Assembly: GCA_965221205.1 (NCBI GenBank)
Contig: OZ244870.1
Coordinates: 2,418,001-2,482,000, forward strand
DNA: 64,000 nucleotides
Source of the DNA: CBDFMG01 sp965221205 [NCBI: bacterium]
Lineage (GTDB): Bacteria; SM23-31
Direction: 5' to 3'
This document shows positions 35,970 through 44,895 of the stretch, in pieces (within the stretch, counting starts at the first letter, position 1; the number at the start of each line of letters is the position of its first letter). Both the position numbers and the translations under genes were made by a program. The notes below the pieces were generated by a model, which worked only from the letters and a program-made list of their open reading frames with translations, did not search any database and was not told the DNA's origin.

Positions 35970-36770
35970 TCACTTTTCTGAGATACTTGTGCTGATGTCT
36001 TTAGCAAAATTACGGACACGCTCTGTTAGATTGTCGCATCCGGCATTTTGTCGTAACAAATTAATCAAAGCACTTCCTACAACAACACCGTCGCTGAATT
36101 TGCAGATTTTCCGCGCATCAACACTGTTGCTTACTCCAAATCCGACCATAATCGGTTTTATAACAGTATTTCTGACATTTTTGAGATAGTTTCCTATCTG
36201 GGAGAATAGTTGTGTGCGTGCTCCGGTCACTCCCGCCACCGATACACAATATAAAAAATCATCAGATAATTTCTCAATTCTTTTCATCCGTTTTTCGGAT
36301 GTCAATGGAGAAACAAGGAATACCATACGGAGATTTTCTCTGTGTGCACTTTTAACAAACTGATCTGCCTCTTCGAGAGGTAAATCTGGTATCAGTAAAC
36401 CGTCTCCACCATGAGCGGATAGCTTTCGCATAAATGATTCAATACCGATATGCATTACGATATTTGTGTAGGTGAAAACGATGAGAGGAATTTCGCTTTT
36501 GGCACGGATTTTTTTGATATAATCGAATACAACATCCGGAGTTACACCATTTTCTATCGCCTGATATGACGATGTCTGTATTGTCGGTCCATCCGCAAGC
36601 GGATCCGAAAACGGCATGCCTAATTCGACTATTGAAGCACCACCCGATTCAAGTGCCCATACAAGCTCAGGTGTTATCGCTATATTAGGATACCCCGCCG
36701 TTAGAAATGGGATGAAAGCTTTTTGTCCCTGATTTTTGAGAAGATCGATTTCTTCAGAAATTCTATTCAA
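35970..36770 (-). CDS. trpA: Tryptophan synthase alpha chain
   Basis: 266 residues. Cleaves indole-3-glycerol phosphate to indole, which passes to TrpB. Marks: FIPFLTAGYPN, the catalytic Glu in SIVELGMPFSDPLADGP, DGLLIPDLPLEEAD and the loop SVAGVTGAR, with VGFGVSNSVDARK in the phosphate site. It lies 15 bases downstream of trpB. Confidence 0.95.
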   Translation of the reverse strand: MNRISEEIDLLKNQGQKAFIPFLTAGYPNIAITPELVWALESGGASIVELGMPFSDPLADGPTIQTSSYQAIENGVTPDVVFDYIKKIRAKSEIPLIVFTYTNIVMHIGIESFMRKLSAHGGDGLLIPDLPLEEADQFVKSAHRENLRMVFLVSPLTSEKRMKRIEKLSDDFLYCVSVAGVTGARTQLFSQIGNYLKNVRNTVIKPIMVGFGVSNSVDARKICKFSDGVVVGSALINLLRQNAGCDNLTERVRNFAKDISTSISEK

Positions 36771-36785
36771 GATTCCTTGACCTTA

Positions 36786-37970
36786 CTATTTAGTGTTTAA
36801 GTATTCTGTAACAATATCCATATCTTTATCACCACGACCCGATAGATTGATAATGATAGACTCATCCCGGGGGAGCGATGGGACAATTTTAATTGCTGCA
36901 GCTACTGCATGAGCACTTTCGAGTGCCGGAATGATTCCCTCTTTTTGCGTTAGAAGCTCAAATGCCTCCACAGCTTCTTTATCCGTTACGGCAATATATT
37001 TTACTCTTTTCGAATCTTTTAGAAAACTGTGTTCGGGGCCGACACCGGGATAATCGAGTCCGGCAGATATAGAGTGGGCAATTTCAATCTGACCGAACTG
37101 ATTCTGCAGGACATAACTTTTTGAGCCGTGCAAAACTCCCGGTGAACCTTTTGACAGTGTAGCAGAATGATATTCTGTGCCAAGTCCAGAACCGGCAGCT
37201 TCGACACCAATCATTTTTATTTCGCTTGACCGGATAAAAGGATAAAACAGGCCGATTGAATTGCTGCCACCGCCTACGGATGCAAAAAGATGGGAAACAT
37301 TTGTGAGACCGAGTTTCCTAATCTGGTGTTTCGTTTCTTTCCCGATAACGATCTGAAAATTTCGGACAATCTTTGGATAGGGGTGAGGACCGACCGTTGA
37401 TCCGATACAGTAATAAGTGCTCTCGGCATTGGTGACCCAGTCGCGAATCGCTTCTGAGGTAGCATCTTTCAATGTTTTTGAACCGGATGACACACCCCGC
37501 ACTTCAGCACCCAGAAGTTTCATCTTAAACACATTAAGACTCTGCCTTTTCATGTCCTCTTCGCCCATGTAGACAATACAATTTTTTTCAAACTTTGCTG
37601 CAACGGTTGCCGTAGCCAATCCGTGCTGTCCTGCACCGGTTTCGGCGATGATCCGGTCTTTTTTCATATAGTCTGCCAGAAGAATCTGACCAATTGTGTT
37701 GTTTATTTTATGGGCTCCGGTATGGAGGAGGTCTTCCCGTTTCAGATAAATGTTGGCGCCGTTAAGTTCCTGGGTTAACTGATCAGCATAATAAAGCGGC
37801 GTCGGACGTCCGGCAAACTGCGTGAGATAATAATCAACTTTATCTTTTTGCGACCGATCTTTGGTAAACGATGCATAAGCATTATCAAGTTCTTCAAGAA
37901 CACTGATGAGTGTCTCGGGAACAAACCGCCCTCCAAAATCACCAAAATATCCTTTTCTGTTAGGCAGCAT
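36786..37970 (-). CDS. trpB: Tryptophan synthase beta chain
   Basis: About 394 residues. PLP enzyme joining indole and serine. The PLP lysine is in [15 protein letters not shown], the COOH loop in [13 protein letters not shown] and the phosphate site in [16 protein letters not shown] 37970 is preferred over 37982 because GAGG lies six bases upstream and the family begins near [15 protein letters not shown]. It is the TrpB1 type that pairs with TrpA. Confidence 0.95.
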   Translation of the reverse strand: MLPNRKGYFGDFGGRFVPETLISVLEELDNAYASFTKDRSQKDKVDYYLTQFAGRPTPLYYADQLTQELNGANIYLKREDLLHTGAHKINNTIGQILLADYMKKDRIIAETGAGQHGLATATVAAKFEKNCIVYMGEEDMKRQSLNVFKMKLLGAEVRGVSSGSKTLKDATSEAIRDWVTNAESTYYCIGSTVGPHPYPKIVRNFQIVIGKETKHQIRKLGLTNVSHLFASVGGGSNSIGLFYPFIRSSEIKMIGVEAAGSGLGTEYHSATLSKGSPGVLHGSKSYVLQNQFGQIEIAHSISAGLDYPGVGPEHSFLKDSKRVKYIAVTDKEAVEAFELLTQKEGIIPALESAHAVAAAIKIVPSLPRDESIIINLSGRGDKDMDIVTEYLNTK

Positions 37971-37992
37971 TATGTTCCTCATATTGTATCAA

Positions 37993-38613
37993 TCATACTG
38001 CAGCACATGCTGCAATAAACCGTTTTATTTTCTGACTGTCTTTTTGCCCGGGTTTTGATTCAACTGCAGAAGAAACATCAACCATGTACGGATTAACATT
38101 CCGAACTGCTTCAGCAACATTATGCTTGTTCAACCCTCCGGAAAGTATAATCGGATGCGTTCTGGGCACTTCTTGGAGAATACTCCAATCAAAAGATTTG
38201 CCTGAACCGCCGTACACGTTTTGCACTTTTGTGTCGAATAAAAACATGGCACAGTCTGTGAAATTGTTGACTTGTAAAACGTCAAAAGTGTCATCGACTC
38301 GAAAGGCTTTAATAGCTTTCCCTTTAAATTGGTTACAACGTTCAGGAGGCTCATCTCCATGAAATTGAAAATAGTCGAGAAAATTCATCTTGGACAATTT
38401 ATTTAAAAAACCTTCATTCGCATTGACAACTACACCAATTTTTGAAATATTGCCGGGTAATGTTGCACAAATAGACTCTGCTTCAGCAGGGTTTATTGAA
38501 CGCGGACTCTTCTTATAAAACACAAAACCGAGCGCATGAGCACCGAGTGAAACTGCCATATCAGCATCAGTTTTGTTGGTAATGCCGCAAATTTTAACAG
38601 GTGTTTGTAGCAT
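37993..38613 (-). CDS. trpF: Phosphoribosylanthranilate isomerase
   Basis: 206 residues. Amadori rearrangement of phosphoribosylanthranilate. Catalytic Cys in VKICGITNKTDAD, then FVFYKKSPRSINP, QFHGDEPPE and SGGLNKHNVAEAV for the phosphate site. Its start overlaps the end of trpC by 20 bases, so the two are translated together. Confidence 0.95.
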   Translation of the reverse strand: MLQTPVKICGITNKTDADMAVSLGAHALGFVFYKKSPRSINPAEAESICATLPGNISKIGVVVNANEGFLNKLSKMNFLDYFQFHGDEPPERCNQFKGKAIKAFRVDDTFDVLQVNNFTDCAMFLFDTKVQNVYGGSGKSFDWSILQEVPRTHPIILSGGLNKHNVAEAVRNVNPYMVDVSSAVESKPGQKDSQKIKRFIAACAAV

Positions 38614-39397
38614 CGTTTTTTCTAAATCTATGTATGAGTGATTCCAATTGCTGACCAGGATTTTCCGATCTCATTAAAGTTTCACCAATAAGAAAGCCAT
38701 CATACCCTGTTTTATCGAGTTCAAGTAGTTGATCTACATTTTCTAAGGCACTCTCACTGATTTTAATGCTCGAAGAGGGGAGAGAGTTGTATAACTGGAA
38801 ACTGTTGTCAATAGTCTGTTCAAACGTACGAAGATTTCTATTATTGACACCGACGATATCGGGGACAAGGTCATCCAGTTTAGCAATATCTTCCTCATTT
38901 TCTGTTTCAATCAATACTTCAAGCCTATTTTCATGTGCACATTCTATTAATTCGGATAATTGATCTTTGCTTAGACAGCTTGAAATTAAGAGGATGGCAT
39001 CCGCGCCGTAATATCGCGACTCGACCACTTGATATGGATCAATAATAAAATCCTTTCTCAAGATCGGAATACTTACTGATTGCTTAATTTTTTGTAAATC
39101 GAGCAAATTACCCCCAAAAAAATTAGTATCTGTAAGTACTGAAATTCCTGATGCTCCCGATTGCTCATATGATTTGGCTAATAATTCCGGATTAGCTATG
39201 GTTCTCAACTCACCTTTAGATGGAGATTTGCGCTTGATCTCTGCTACTATTGCAGGCCTGTGTGCATTGATAGAATCTTTTAATGAAATTGGAGTTTTGC
39301 CGGAATCGGATTCTTGGAAATATGATAATGTGCGCTTCTTCTTAGCCTGCTCAATTTCAGATCGCTTATTTTGTAATATTTTATCAAGAAAACTCAT
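38594..39397 (-). CDS. trpC: Indole-3-glycerol phosphate synthase
   Basis: 267 residues. Ring closure to indole-3-glycerol phosphate. Family blocks: VAEIKRKSPSKGEL, SVLTDTNFFGGNL, LRKDFIIDPYQV, VGVNNRNLRTFE and GFLIGETLMRSENP. It is not fused to TrpF, though the genes overlap. Confidence 0.95.
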   Translation of the reverse strand: MSFLDKILQNKRSEIEQAKKKRTLSYFQESDSGKTPISLKDSINAHRPAIVAEIKRKSPSKGELRTIANPELLAKSYEQSGASGISVLTDTNFFGGNLLDLQKIKQSVSIPILRKDFIIDPYQVVESRYYGADAILLISSCLSKDQLSELIECAHENRLEVLIETENEEDIAKLDDLVPDIVGVNNRNLRTFEQTIDNSFQLYNSLPSSSIKISESALENVDQLLELDKTGYDGFLIGETLMRSENPGQQLESLIHRFRKNDATNTC

Positions 39398-39406
39398 GAA
39401 TTAGTA

Positions 39407-40420
39407 TTAGCGTGAGTTTGACATTTGTATTAATTGTTCGAGTTTCTCCATTGCCTTTCCTGTGTCGATTGACTCGGCCGCTAATTCCATTCCTTTTTGG
39501 ATGGAAAACGAATCATCCGATGCCGCAATTGCAAATCCGGCATTGAGAACTACCATATCACGCTGCGTACCTTTCTTCCCGTTTAATAGTTCAAGTGCTA
39601 TTTTTTTGTTGTCTTCAATGTCTCCACCGACTACTTCGGTTATCGGTTTTCTCTTGATTCCAAAATCTTCGGGAACAACGGTGTAGCTCGAAATTTTTCC
39701 TTGTGATAGCTCTGTAATGTCGGTAGTACCAGAGATTGAGATTTCGTCTAATCCTTCTTCTCCGTAAACTACAAAAACCCGTTCGGAGCCAAGCTTGTTT
39801 AATACCGCAGCAATTTGTTCACGCAATGCTCCGTCAAACACACCGATTACCTGTCGCTTTACTCTTGCAGGATTAGTCATAGGGCCTAAAATGTTAAAAA
39901 ATGTTCTGAGCCCAATCTCCTTCCTTGGTCCTACAGCATGCTTGATTGCCTGATGAAGTTTCGGTGCGAAAAGGAATCCCATCCCGATCTTTTCTATGCA
40001 TTCTTCAACTTTGTTAGGATCAGCATCAATGTCAATACCAAGTGCCAAAAGTAGATCAGCACTACCACATTTGCTTGAGACCGATCTGTTGCCGTGTTTT
40101 GCAACAGTCGCACCAGCACCTGCAGCAACAAACGCACTTAATGTCGAAACATTCAATGTATGCTGTAAATCTCCTCCGGTACCACAAGTGTCGATTGCAT
40201 TACTGCTGGAAATAGAGATAGGAATAACGTTATTGCGCATTGTTTGAGTAAATCCGGCAATTTCATCTATGGTTTCACCCTTTATTCTGCAAGCAATAAT
40301 AAAGGCGCCAATCTGTGCATGAGTTGCATTACCATCCATGATGATTTGCAATGCTTCCTGTGCTTCCTGTTGAGTAAGATCGTTTGACTCAACAACTTTT
40401 GCGATATAGTCTTTTAGCAT
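39407..40420 (-). CDS. trpD: Anthranilate phosphoribosyltransferase
   Basis: 337 residues. Adds phosphoribose to anthranilate. Diagnostic sites are DTCGTGGDLQHTLNVST (PRPP site), KHGNRSVSSKCGSADLL and GPMTNPARVKRQVIGVF. It starts 54 bases after trpG; I see no terminator in that gap, so they are probably one transcript. Confidence 0.95.
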   Translation of the reverse strand: MLKDYIAKVVESNDLTQQEAQEALQIIMDGNATHAQIGAFIIACRIKGETIDEIAGFTQTMRNNVIPISISSSNAIDTCGTGGDLQHTLNVSTLSAFVAAGAGATVAKHGNRSVSSKCGSADLLLALGIDIDADPNKVEECIEKIGMGFLFAPKLHQAIKHAVGPRKEIGLRTFFNILGPMTNPARVKRQVIGVFDGALREQIAAVLNKLGSERVFVVYGEEGLDEISISGTTDITELSQGKISSYTVVPEDFGIKRKPITEVVGGDIEDNKKIALELLNGKKGTQRDMVVLNAGFAIAASDDSFSIQKGMELAAESIDTGKAMEKLEQLIQMSNSR

Positions 40421-40474
40421 ACAAGCACCTACGGTTTAGTCATTGTAAAAACTGAAGTAATTAAAACAGCTAAT

Positions 40475-41044
40475 TCAATACTTTAAGAGAAGAAAATTAA
40501 GTAACAGTTGTTTTCCTTCAGTAGTGAGAATAGACTCAGGGTGAAATTGTACTCCTTCAACAGGGTGTTTTTTATGGCGAATTCCCATTATTATGCCGTC
40601 ATCCGTTTCTGCGGAAATAGTAAAACAGTCCGGTAATGATTTTCGGTCAACAATCAATGAGTGGTACCGTGTCGCTGTTAACGGATTTTCAATTCCTTTA
40701 AAAATAGATTCAGAATCGTGAAAAATTTGAGACGTTTTACCATGAACCAGTGACAGTGCGCGGACAACGTCTCCTCCAAATACCTCTCCAATTACCTGAT
40801 GACCGAGGCAAACTCCGAGAATCGGGATGGTTTGATGGAAGCGGGAAATAACTTCCGGACAAATTCCGCTATTTTCCGGTCGACCAGGCCCAGGTGAAAT
40901 TATAATCTTTTCAGGGCCAATTTTTTCTATATCATCTGCTGTAGTTTCATCATTCCGGTACACAACGACATGAGAACCGGATTCGCCGACATATTGGACA
41001 AGGTTATACGTAAAAGAATCGTAATTGTCAATTACCACTATCAT
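40475..41044 (-). CDS. trpG: Anthranilate synthase glutamine amidotransferase subunit
   Basis: 189 residues. Class I glutamine amidotransferase giving ammonia to TrpE. The catalytic Cys is in ILGVCLGHQVIGE, with His and Glu in GVQFHPESILT, and the oxyanion loop in ISPGPGRPENSG. It may also serve p-aminobenzoate synthesis. The start overlaps the trpE end by 17 bases. Confidence 0.95.
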   Translation of the reverse strand: MIVVIDNYDSFTYNLVQYVGESGSHVVVYRNDETTADDIEKIGPEKIIISPGPGRPENSGICPEVISRFHQTIPILGVCLGHQVIGEVFGGDVVRALSLVHGKTSQIFHDSESIFKGIENPLTATRYHSLIVDRKSLPDCFTISAETDDGIIMGIRHKKHPVEGVQFHPESILTTEGKQLLLNFLLLKY

Positions 41045-42521
41045 ATATCTTGCCTTCTGCAGACGCTACTGCTTTTATAAGAGCCTGCGCTTTGTGAAGT
41101 GTTTCGAAATATTCATTTTCAGGTACTGAGTCTGCAACAATTCCCGCACCTGCCTGAATGTAAACTCTTTTGTCTTTAATGAATAGTGTGCGTATGGCAA
41201 TGCAGGTGTCGATATTATCTTGAAAATCTATATATCCAACCGCACCGGCATATATTCCACGTCGTGTCGGTTCAAGTTCATCGATAATTTCCATTGCTCT
41301 GATTTTTGGTGCACCAGAAACCGTTCCGGCTGGAAATGTTCCCCGAAGAACATCAAAACTGTCTTTTGATTGTTCTAATTGCCCTGTTACTTCGGACACG
41401 ATATGCATAACATGTGAATATCGCTCGATTCCCATAAATTCAGGTATAGTAATGGAGCCGAATTTGCAAAATCTACCGAGATCGTTTCTGCTAAGGTCGA
41501 CGAGCATGACATGTTCAGCCCTCTCTTTCTTATCCTTCAGCAATTCCTCCGCATTTTTGTTGTCCTCAAAGCGTGAGAGTCCGCGCGGTCTTGTTCCGGC
41601 AAGCGGCCTCGTTGTCACAAGTCCGTCGGAACATTTAACCAAAACTTCCGGCGATGATCCAGTAACAACCAATCCGTTTATGTCAATATAAAACATATAT
41701 GGGGATGGGTTTGTGCTCCGCAATCGCCGGTATGTATCAAAACTGTCGCGGTGAAGAGGAGCAGAGAATTGCTGAGAAAGAACAACCTGAAAAATATCGC
41801 CCTGCGCAATAAATTCTTTTGCATCTTCAACGTTCTTCTCAAATTTGTCCTTCGTCATGTTGGATACTATTTCGAGTGTTCCGTTTGTATTTGTAGCAAG
41901 ATCATCGTAGCTGTATTCAAGAGGTTTTTTGAGTAAGTCCGCTATTTCATTGATTTTTTTACATCCAGCAGCATATTCTGTTTTTAAACCATCACCGCAT
42001 TTGATAATTGTTACAATTTCAATGTTGTGATGATAATGGTCGTACACTATTACTGTATCAACAAGTAGTAAACTATAGCGGTCAAGCTCATATTCTGATT
42101 TGTTTTTGTCAGGGATCGATTCAAAAAACCGAACAGAATCATAGTTGAATAAACCTACAAGACCGCCGATAAACCGAGGCAGGTCCGAATCTTTTTGAAT
42201 TGAATACTCTCCTAACAACGATCTAAGCGTTGCAATGGAATTTCCGGGTACTATGCGTTGATTACCATTTTCTTCGATAGAAGTCGAATCTGCTGTGCAG
42301 CGAATAACATTTTTCGGTGCAAATCCTATAAATGAATATCGCCCGCTTGAACCGCTTTGCAATGCGCTTTCAAGAAGAAAGGAGTAGGGTGATTGATAAC
42401 GGATTTTTTGGTACAAGCTGACCGGAGTATCGAAATCACCACTCATTTCATATATAAGTGGAACATGAGAGTAGCCTTCACCGAGAGCTGCACACTCTTC
42501 GTATGTTTGTTTTATCGGCAT
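41028..42521 (-). CDS. trpE: Anthranilate synthase component I
   Basis: About 497 residues from ATG 42521. Makes anthranilate from chorismate with TrpG. The feedback site for tryptophan is visible as FLLESALQSGSSGRYSF near the N-terminus; the chorismate-binding core has RPLAGTRPRG, DLSRNDLGRF and PAGTVSGAPKIRAMEII. The frame is open upstream to 42620, but that part runs through the attenuator terminator, so I reject the longer start. The ribosome site at 42521 is weak. First structural gene of a 16-gene cluster. Confidence 0.95.
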   Translation of the reverse strand: MPIKQTYEECAALGEGYSHVPLIYEMSGDFDTPVSLYQKIRYQSPYSFLLESALQSGSSGRYSFIGFAPKNVIRCTADSTSIEENGNQRIVPGNSIATLRSLLGEYSIQKDSDLPRFIGGLVGLFNYDSVRFFESIPDKNKSEYELDRYSLLLVDTVIVYDHYHHNIEIVTIIKCGDGLKTEYAAGCKKINEIADLLKKPLEYSYDDLATNTNGTLEIVSNMTKDKFEKNVEDAKEFIAQGDIFQVVLSQQFSAPLHRDSFDTYRRLRSTNPSPYMFYIDINGLVVTGSSPEVLVKCSDGLVTTRPLAGTRPRGLSRFEDNKNAEELLKDKKERAEHVMLVDLSRNDLGRFCKFGSITIPEFMGIERYSHVMHIVSEVTGQLEQSKDSFDVLRGTFPAGTVSGAPKIRAMEIIDELEPTRRGIYAGAVGYIDFQDNIDTCIAIRTLFIKDKRVYIQAGAGIVADSVPENEYFETLHKAQALIKAVASAEGKIYDSGN

Positions 42522-42546
42522 TGTACTTTTCGCATTTGGTTTAGGG

Positions 42547-42588
42547 ATTAAAATAAAAAGCCGCGAAACATGAGCGGTTCTGCGGCTT
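42547..42588 (-). terminator. Attenuator terminator before trpE
   Basis: Minus strand: stem AAGCCGC/GCGGCTT (arms 42582-42588 and 42558-42564) with a 17-base loop, followed by a U-rich run (TTTTATTTT in part). It lies between the leader peptide stop and the trpE start and is positioned as the stop-or-go element of an attenuator. Confidence 0.85.
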
Positions 42589-42590
42589 AA

Positions 42591-42624
42591 ATAATTGATT
42601 TTTGTTATAGTTAGAGTCAATTAT
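42591..42624 (-). promoter_or_regulatory. Hairpin spanning the trp leader stop codon
   Basis: Arms ATAATTGA (42617-42624) and TCAATTAT (42591-42598) pair over eight bases with an 18-base loop. The first arm contains the leader stop codon, so a ribosome ending there would block this hairpin; the second arm ends two bases before the terminator stem. It may be part of the switch, but I could not resolve a full set of alternative pairings by eye. Confidence 0.5.
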
Positions 42625-42694
42625 GCAAAAACAGCGGAATATCCCCTCCGTAAAACCAATACCACCAATAATATGTTGCACTGTTATTATTCAT
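42617..42694 (-). CDS. trpL: Aromatic leader peptide (25 residues), trp attenuator
   Basis: A 25-codon frame with ATG at 42694 and TGA at 42619-42617. Residues 8-15 are eight consecutive aromatic residues, YYWWYWFY, with another Phe at 22. It sits between a consensus-like promoter and an intrinsic terminator ahead of trpE. This is the layout of transcription attenuation: ribosome progress across the aromatic codons should sense charged tRNA-Trp and, unusually, tRNA-Tyr and tRNA-Phe. The peptide itself is not expected to have a function. No strong ribosome site is visible, which is common in this kind of genome. Confidence 0.85.
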   Translation of the reverse strand: MNNNSATYYWWYWFYGGDIPLFLHN

Positions 42695-42725
42695 TATGAC
42701 TCAATAAGTTCGATTAAGCGTTTTA

Positions 42726-42754
42726 AAAGTACGAAAATATGATTAGCGTGTCAA
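42726..42754 (-). promoter_or_regulatory. Promoter of the aromatic/trp operon
   Basis: Minus strand: perfect TTGACA (42749-42754), 17-base spacer, TACTTT (42726-42731). The transcript would begin about 24 bases before the leader ATG. No obvious TrpR-like operator palindrome overlaps it. Confidence 0.75.
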
Positions 42755-42762
42755 GAAAAAAG

Positions 42763-42791
42763 TTGCATGTTTTTGGTTTAATCGTTACAAT
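42763..42791 (+). promoter_or_regulatory. Rightward promoter towards mutL
   Basis: TTGCAT (42763-42768), 17 bases, TACAAT (42786-42791). It is divergent from and next to the trp promoter. Transcripts from here run into the terminator-like hairpin at 42905-42931 before reaching mutL. Confidence 0.55.
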
Positions 42792-42852
42792 AGACAGGCT
42801 TTATACAAGTAACAAAAGTACTTTTATTCTCCCATTTAAGTAGTATCATGTT

Positions 42853-42861
42853 TGGTATAAT
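42853..42861 (+). promoter_or_regulatory. Extended -10 promoter element TGGTATAAT
   Basis: Exact extended -10 sequence TG-N-TATAAT. A transcript starting near 42868 would be about 64 bases long up to the downstream terminator. A good -35 is not visible, which the extended -10 may replace. Confidence 0.55.
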
Positions 42862-42867
42862 CGCATT

Positions 42868-42931
42868 CATTGTACAGGAAGAGAGAACGTAGTATCTGTA
42901 TATAAAATCCCTCATCACAAGGGATTTTTTT
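42868..42931 (+). ncRNA. Candidate small RNA or mutL leader
   Basis: Between the extended -10 element and a terminator hairpin lies a 64-base stretch with no frame. It contains a possible first hairpin (TACAG 42873-42877 with CTGTA 42896-42900) holding a purine-rich loop with AGGAAGAGAGAA, then the terminator stem. This is the shape of a short regulatory RNA or of a terminated leader upstream of mutL. No known family is recognised; support is only promoter plus terminator. Confidence 0.35.
42905..42931 (+). terminator. Intrinsic terminator upstream of mutL
   Basis: Stem AAATCCC/GGGATTT (42905-42911 and 42921-42927), nine-base loop, then a run of T to 42931. It faces mutL, so either it ends a short transcript or it attenuates mutL. 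Confidence 0.75.
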
Positions 42932-42994
42932 AATTCATTATTAAAATATAGCATTTATAATTATTCCGATTAATCTGTAATTTTTATTAATTAG

Positions 42995-44785
42995 ATGAAC
43001 ATGAATCAGATAAAGCGGCTGCCGCCAACAGTAACGAATAAAATTGCTGCAGGGGAAGTGATTGACCGTCCTGCATCGGTCGTAAAGGAATTGGTGGAAA
43101 ACGCACTGGATGCAGGTGGGAGACATATTGAGATACATATAATAAAAGGCGGTAAAGAGAAAATCCTTATTATAGATGACGGGTTCGGTATAGGAATTGA
43201 AGATGCTGCAATTGCATTTGAGCGGTTTTCTACCAGTAAAATTGATTCATTTGAAGATTTAGAACATCTCTCTACGTTCGGATTCAGAGGTGAAGCTTTG
43301 GCAAGTATTGCCGCCGTATCAATAATTGAATTGAAAACAAAGACTGCCGATGTTGATGAAGGTACGTTTATGAGAATAGAAGGGGGCATTGTTGTCAATT
43401 CAAAAGAGATTTCCTGGAATAAAGGTACCTCTATTGCCGTCAATAACATCTTTTATAATACACCGGCTCGGAGGAAATTTCAGAAAAATGCATTGAGTGA
43501 GACTCGCCAGACTTATAGAGTATTTCGCAGTTATGCCCTCGCCAATCCGGATGTCGCATTTAAACTGAACAATAACGACAAGCTGGTCTGGAACTTACAA
43601 CAATCAGAACTCTCAACCAGGATTTCCGACCTTTTTGATGCAAACATTCAGCAATATCTTGTTGAGGTGGACGGTCATAGCGACCTTTTTTCACTCCATG
43701 GCTATATCAGTATTCCTGAATTAACGAGAAGTACCCGTAATGATCAGTATCTTTTCTTAAATCAAAGATATATAAAAAACAGATCTATTGAGCATGCTGT
43801 CTATCAGGGATATGGGGAAACATTAAGCCATAGCCATGGCCATCCGATTTATGTCCTGATGCTCACGGTTCCTCCGGATAGATTTGATGTCAATATTCAC
43901 CCCACAAAATTTGAGGCACGGTTTCAGGATGAGCGGGAAATACACAGATTAGTTGCCAATTCGGTGAAAAATACTCTTGGATTCACCGGCACAGGAGTGA
44001 TGAAACCACTCACTACTACTTACCACAATGCATCAATATCCGGAAGTGGGCCGATGCCGCAAAATAAAGCTGATATGCAGGAATCTGCAGCTATTCCGTT
44101 CATAAATAATTTATTCATGAGTACAAAAGTAAGTGCAAAAGAGCCGTTGGAATTTACTCAATCACCTCAGATCAATATCGTTGCATCAAAGGTGGGTGAC
44201 GACAGCAAAGAAATCCATATCGATCCTGAGAAAGTTTGGCAGGTACATCAATGCTTTATTTTTTCACAAGTAAAAAACGGCCTGGTTATTATTGACCAGC
44301 ATACTGCTCATGAGAGGATTCTCTATGAAAAGGCGCTTCGGATGCTCAATGAAGGAGAAAAGCCGTCACAACAACTACTGTTCCCTCAGACTGTACAATT
44401 TAACAAAGATGAAATGATTGTACTAACCGAACTAATTTCGCTTCTAGAAAAGCTAGGATTTGACATCAGATTATTTGGAAGCGATACGGCTGTAATTGAA
44501 TCAGTTCCGCTCAATATAAAAATGGGCAGAGAAGTTGAATCTCTCCAAAAAATTCTTGACGAATACCAAAAAGATGAATATAAAGATATGGACATACATG
44601 AAAGAGTAGCCCAGTCGTTTGCGTGCCGGTCGGCAATTATGAAAGGCGATAAATTAACACCTGAAGAAATGTATAAGTTGATTGATGATCTTTTTGCCAC
44701 GCAGTTCCCGTATTACTGTCCACACGGCAGGCCTACTATTGTCGATCTAAGTTTAAAAGAGCTTAATTCTAGATTTTTTCGCTAA
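42995..44785 (+). CDS. mutL: DNA mismatch repair protein MutL (endonuclease type)
   Basis: 596 residues. GHKL ATPase matchmaker of mismatch repair: motifs NKIAAGEVIDRPASVVKEL, LIIDDGFGIG, TFGFRGEAL and GTSIAVNNIFYNTPAR in the first 150 residues. The C-terminal domain carries DQHTAHERILYE, matching the DQHA(X)2E(X)4E endonuclease motif, and CPHGRP, so this MutL should nick the new strand itself, as in organisms without MutH. The start may also be ATG 43001. Lies divergent from the trp operon. Confidence 0.95.
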   Translation: MNMNQIKRLPPTVTNKIAAGEVIDRPASVVKELVENALDAGGRHIEIHIIKGGKEKILIIDDGFGIGIEDAAIAFERFSTSKIDSFEDLEHLSTFGFRGEALASIAAVSIIELKTKTADVDEGTFMRIEGGIVVNSKEISWNKGTSIAVNNIFYNTPARRKFQKNALSETRQTYRVFRSYALANPDVAFKLNNNDKLVWNLQQSELSTRISDLFDANIQQYLVEVDGHSDLFSLHGYISIPELTRSTRNDQYLFLNQRYIKNRSIEHAVYQGYGETLSHSHGHPIYVLMLTVPPDRFDVNIHPTKFEARFQDEREIHRLVANSVKNTLGFTGTGVMKPLTTTYHNASISGSGPMPQNKADMQESAAIPFINNLFMSTKVSAKEPLEFTQSPQINIVASKVGDDSKEIHIDPEKVWQVHQCFIFSQVKNGLVIIDQHTAHERILYEKALRMLNEGEKPSQQLLFPQTVQFNKDEMIVLTELISLLEKLGFDIRLFGSDTAVIESVPLNIKMGREVESLQKILDEYQKDEYKDMDIHERVAQSFACRSAIMKGDKLTPEEMYKLIDDLFATQFPYYCPHGRPTIVDLSLKELNSRFFR

Positions 44786-44895
44786 AATTTTGATGTTGAA
44801 TTTATGAGAGTTTCAGCATGAGATTTCGGCTTGCATTTCAAATTGGATATTGCTACATTGCTTGTTATTGTTGCATGATCCACTGACCTTTCAAA

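Noticed and set aside
42522-42620. Upstream extension of the trpE frame
   Set aside because: It runs through the leader hairpin and the terminator, has no family similarity, and conserved TrpE begins after 42521.
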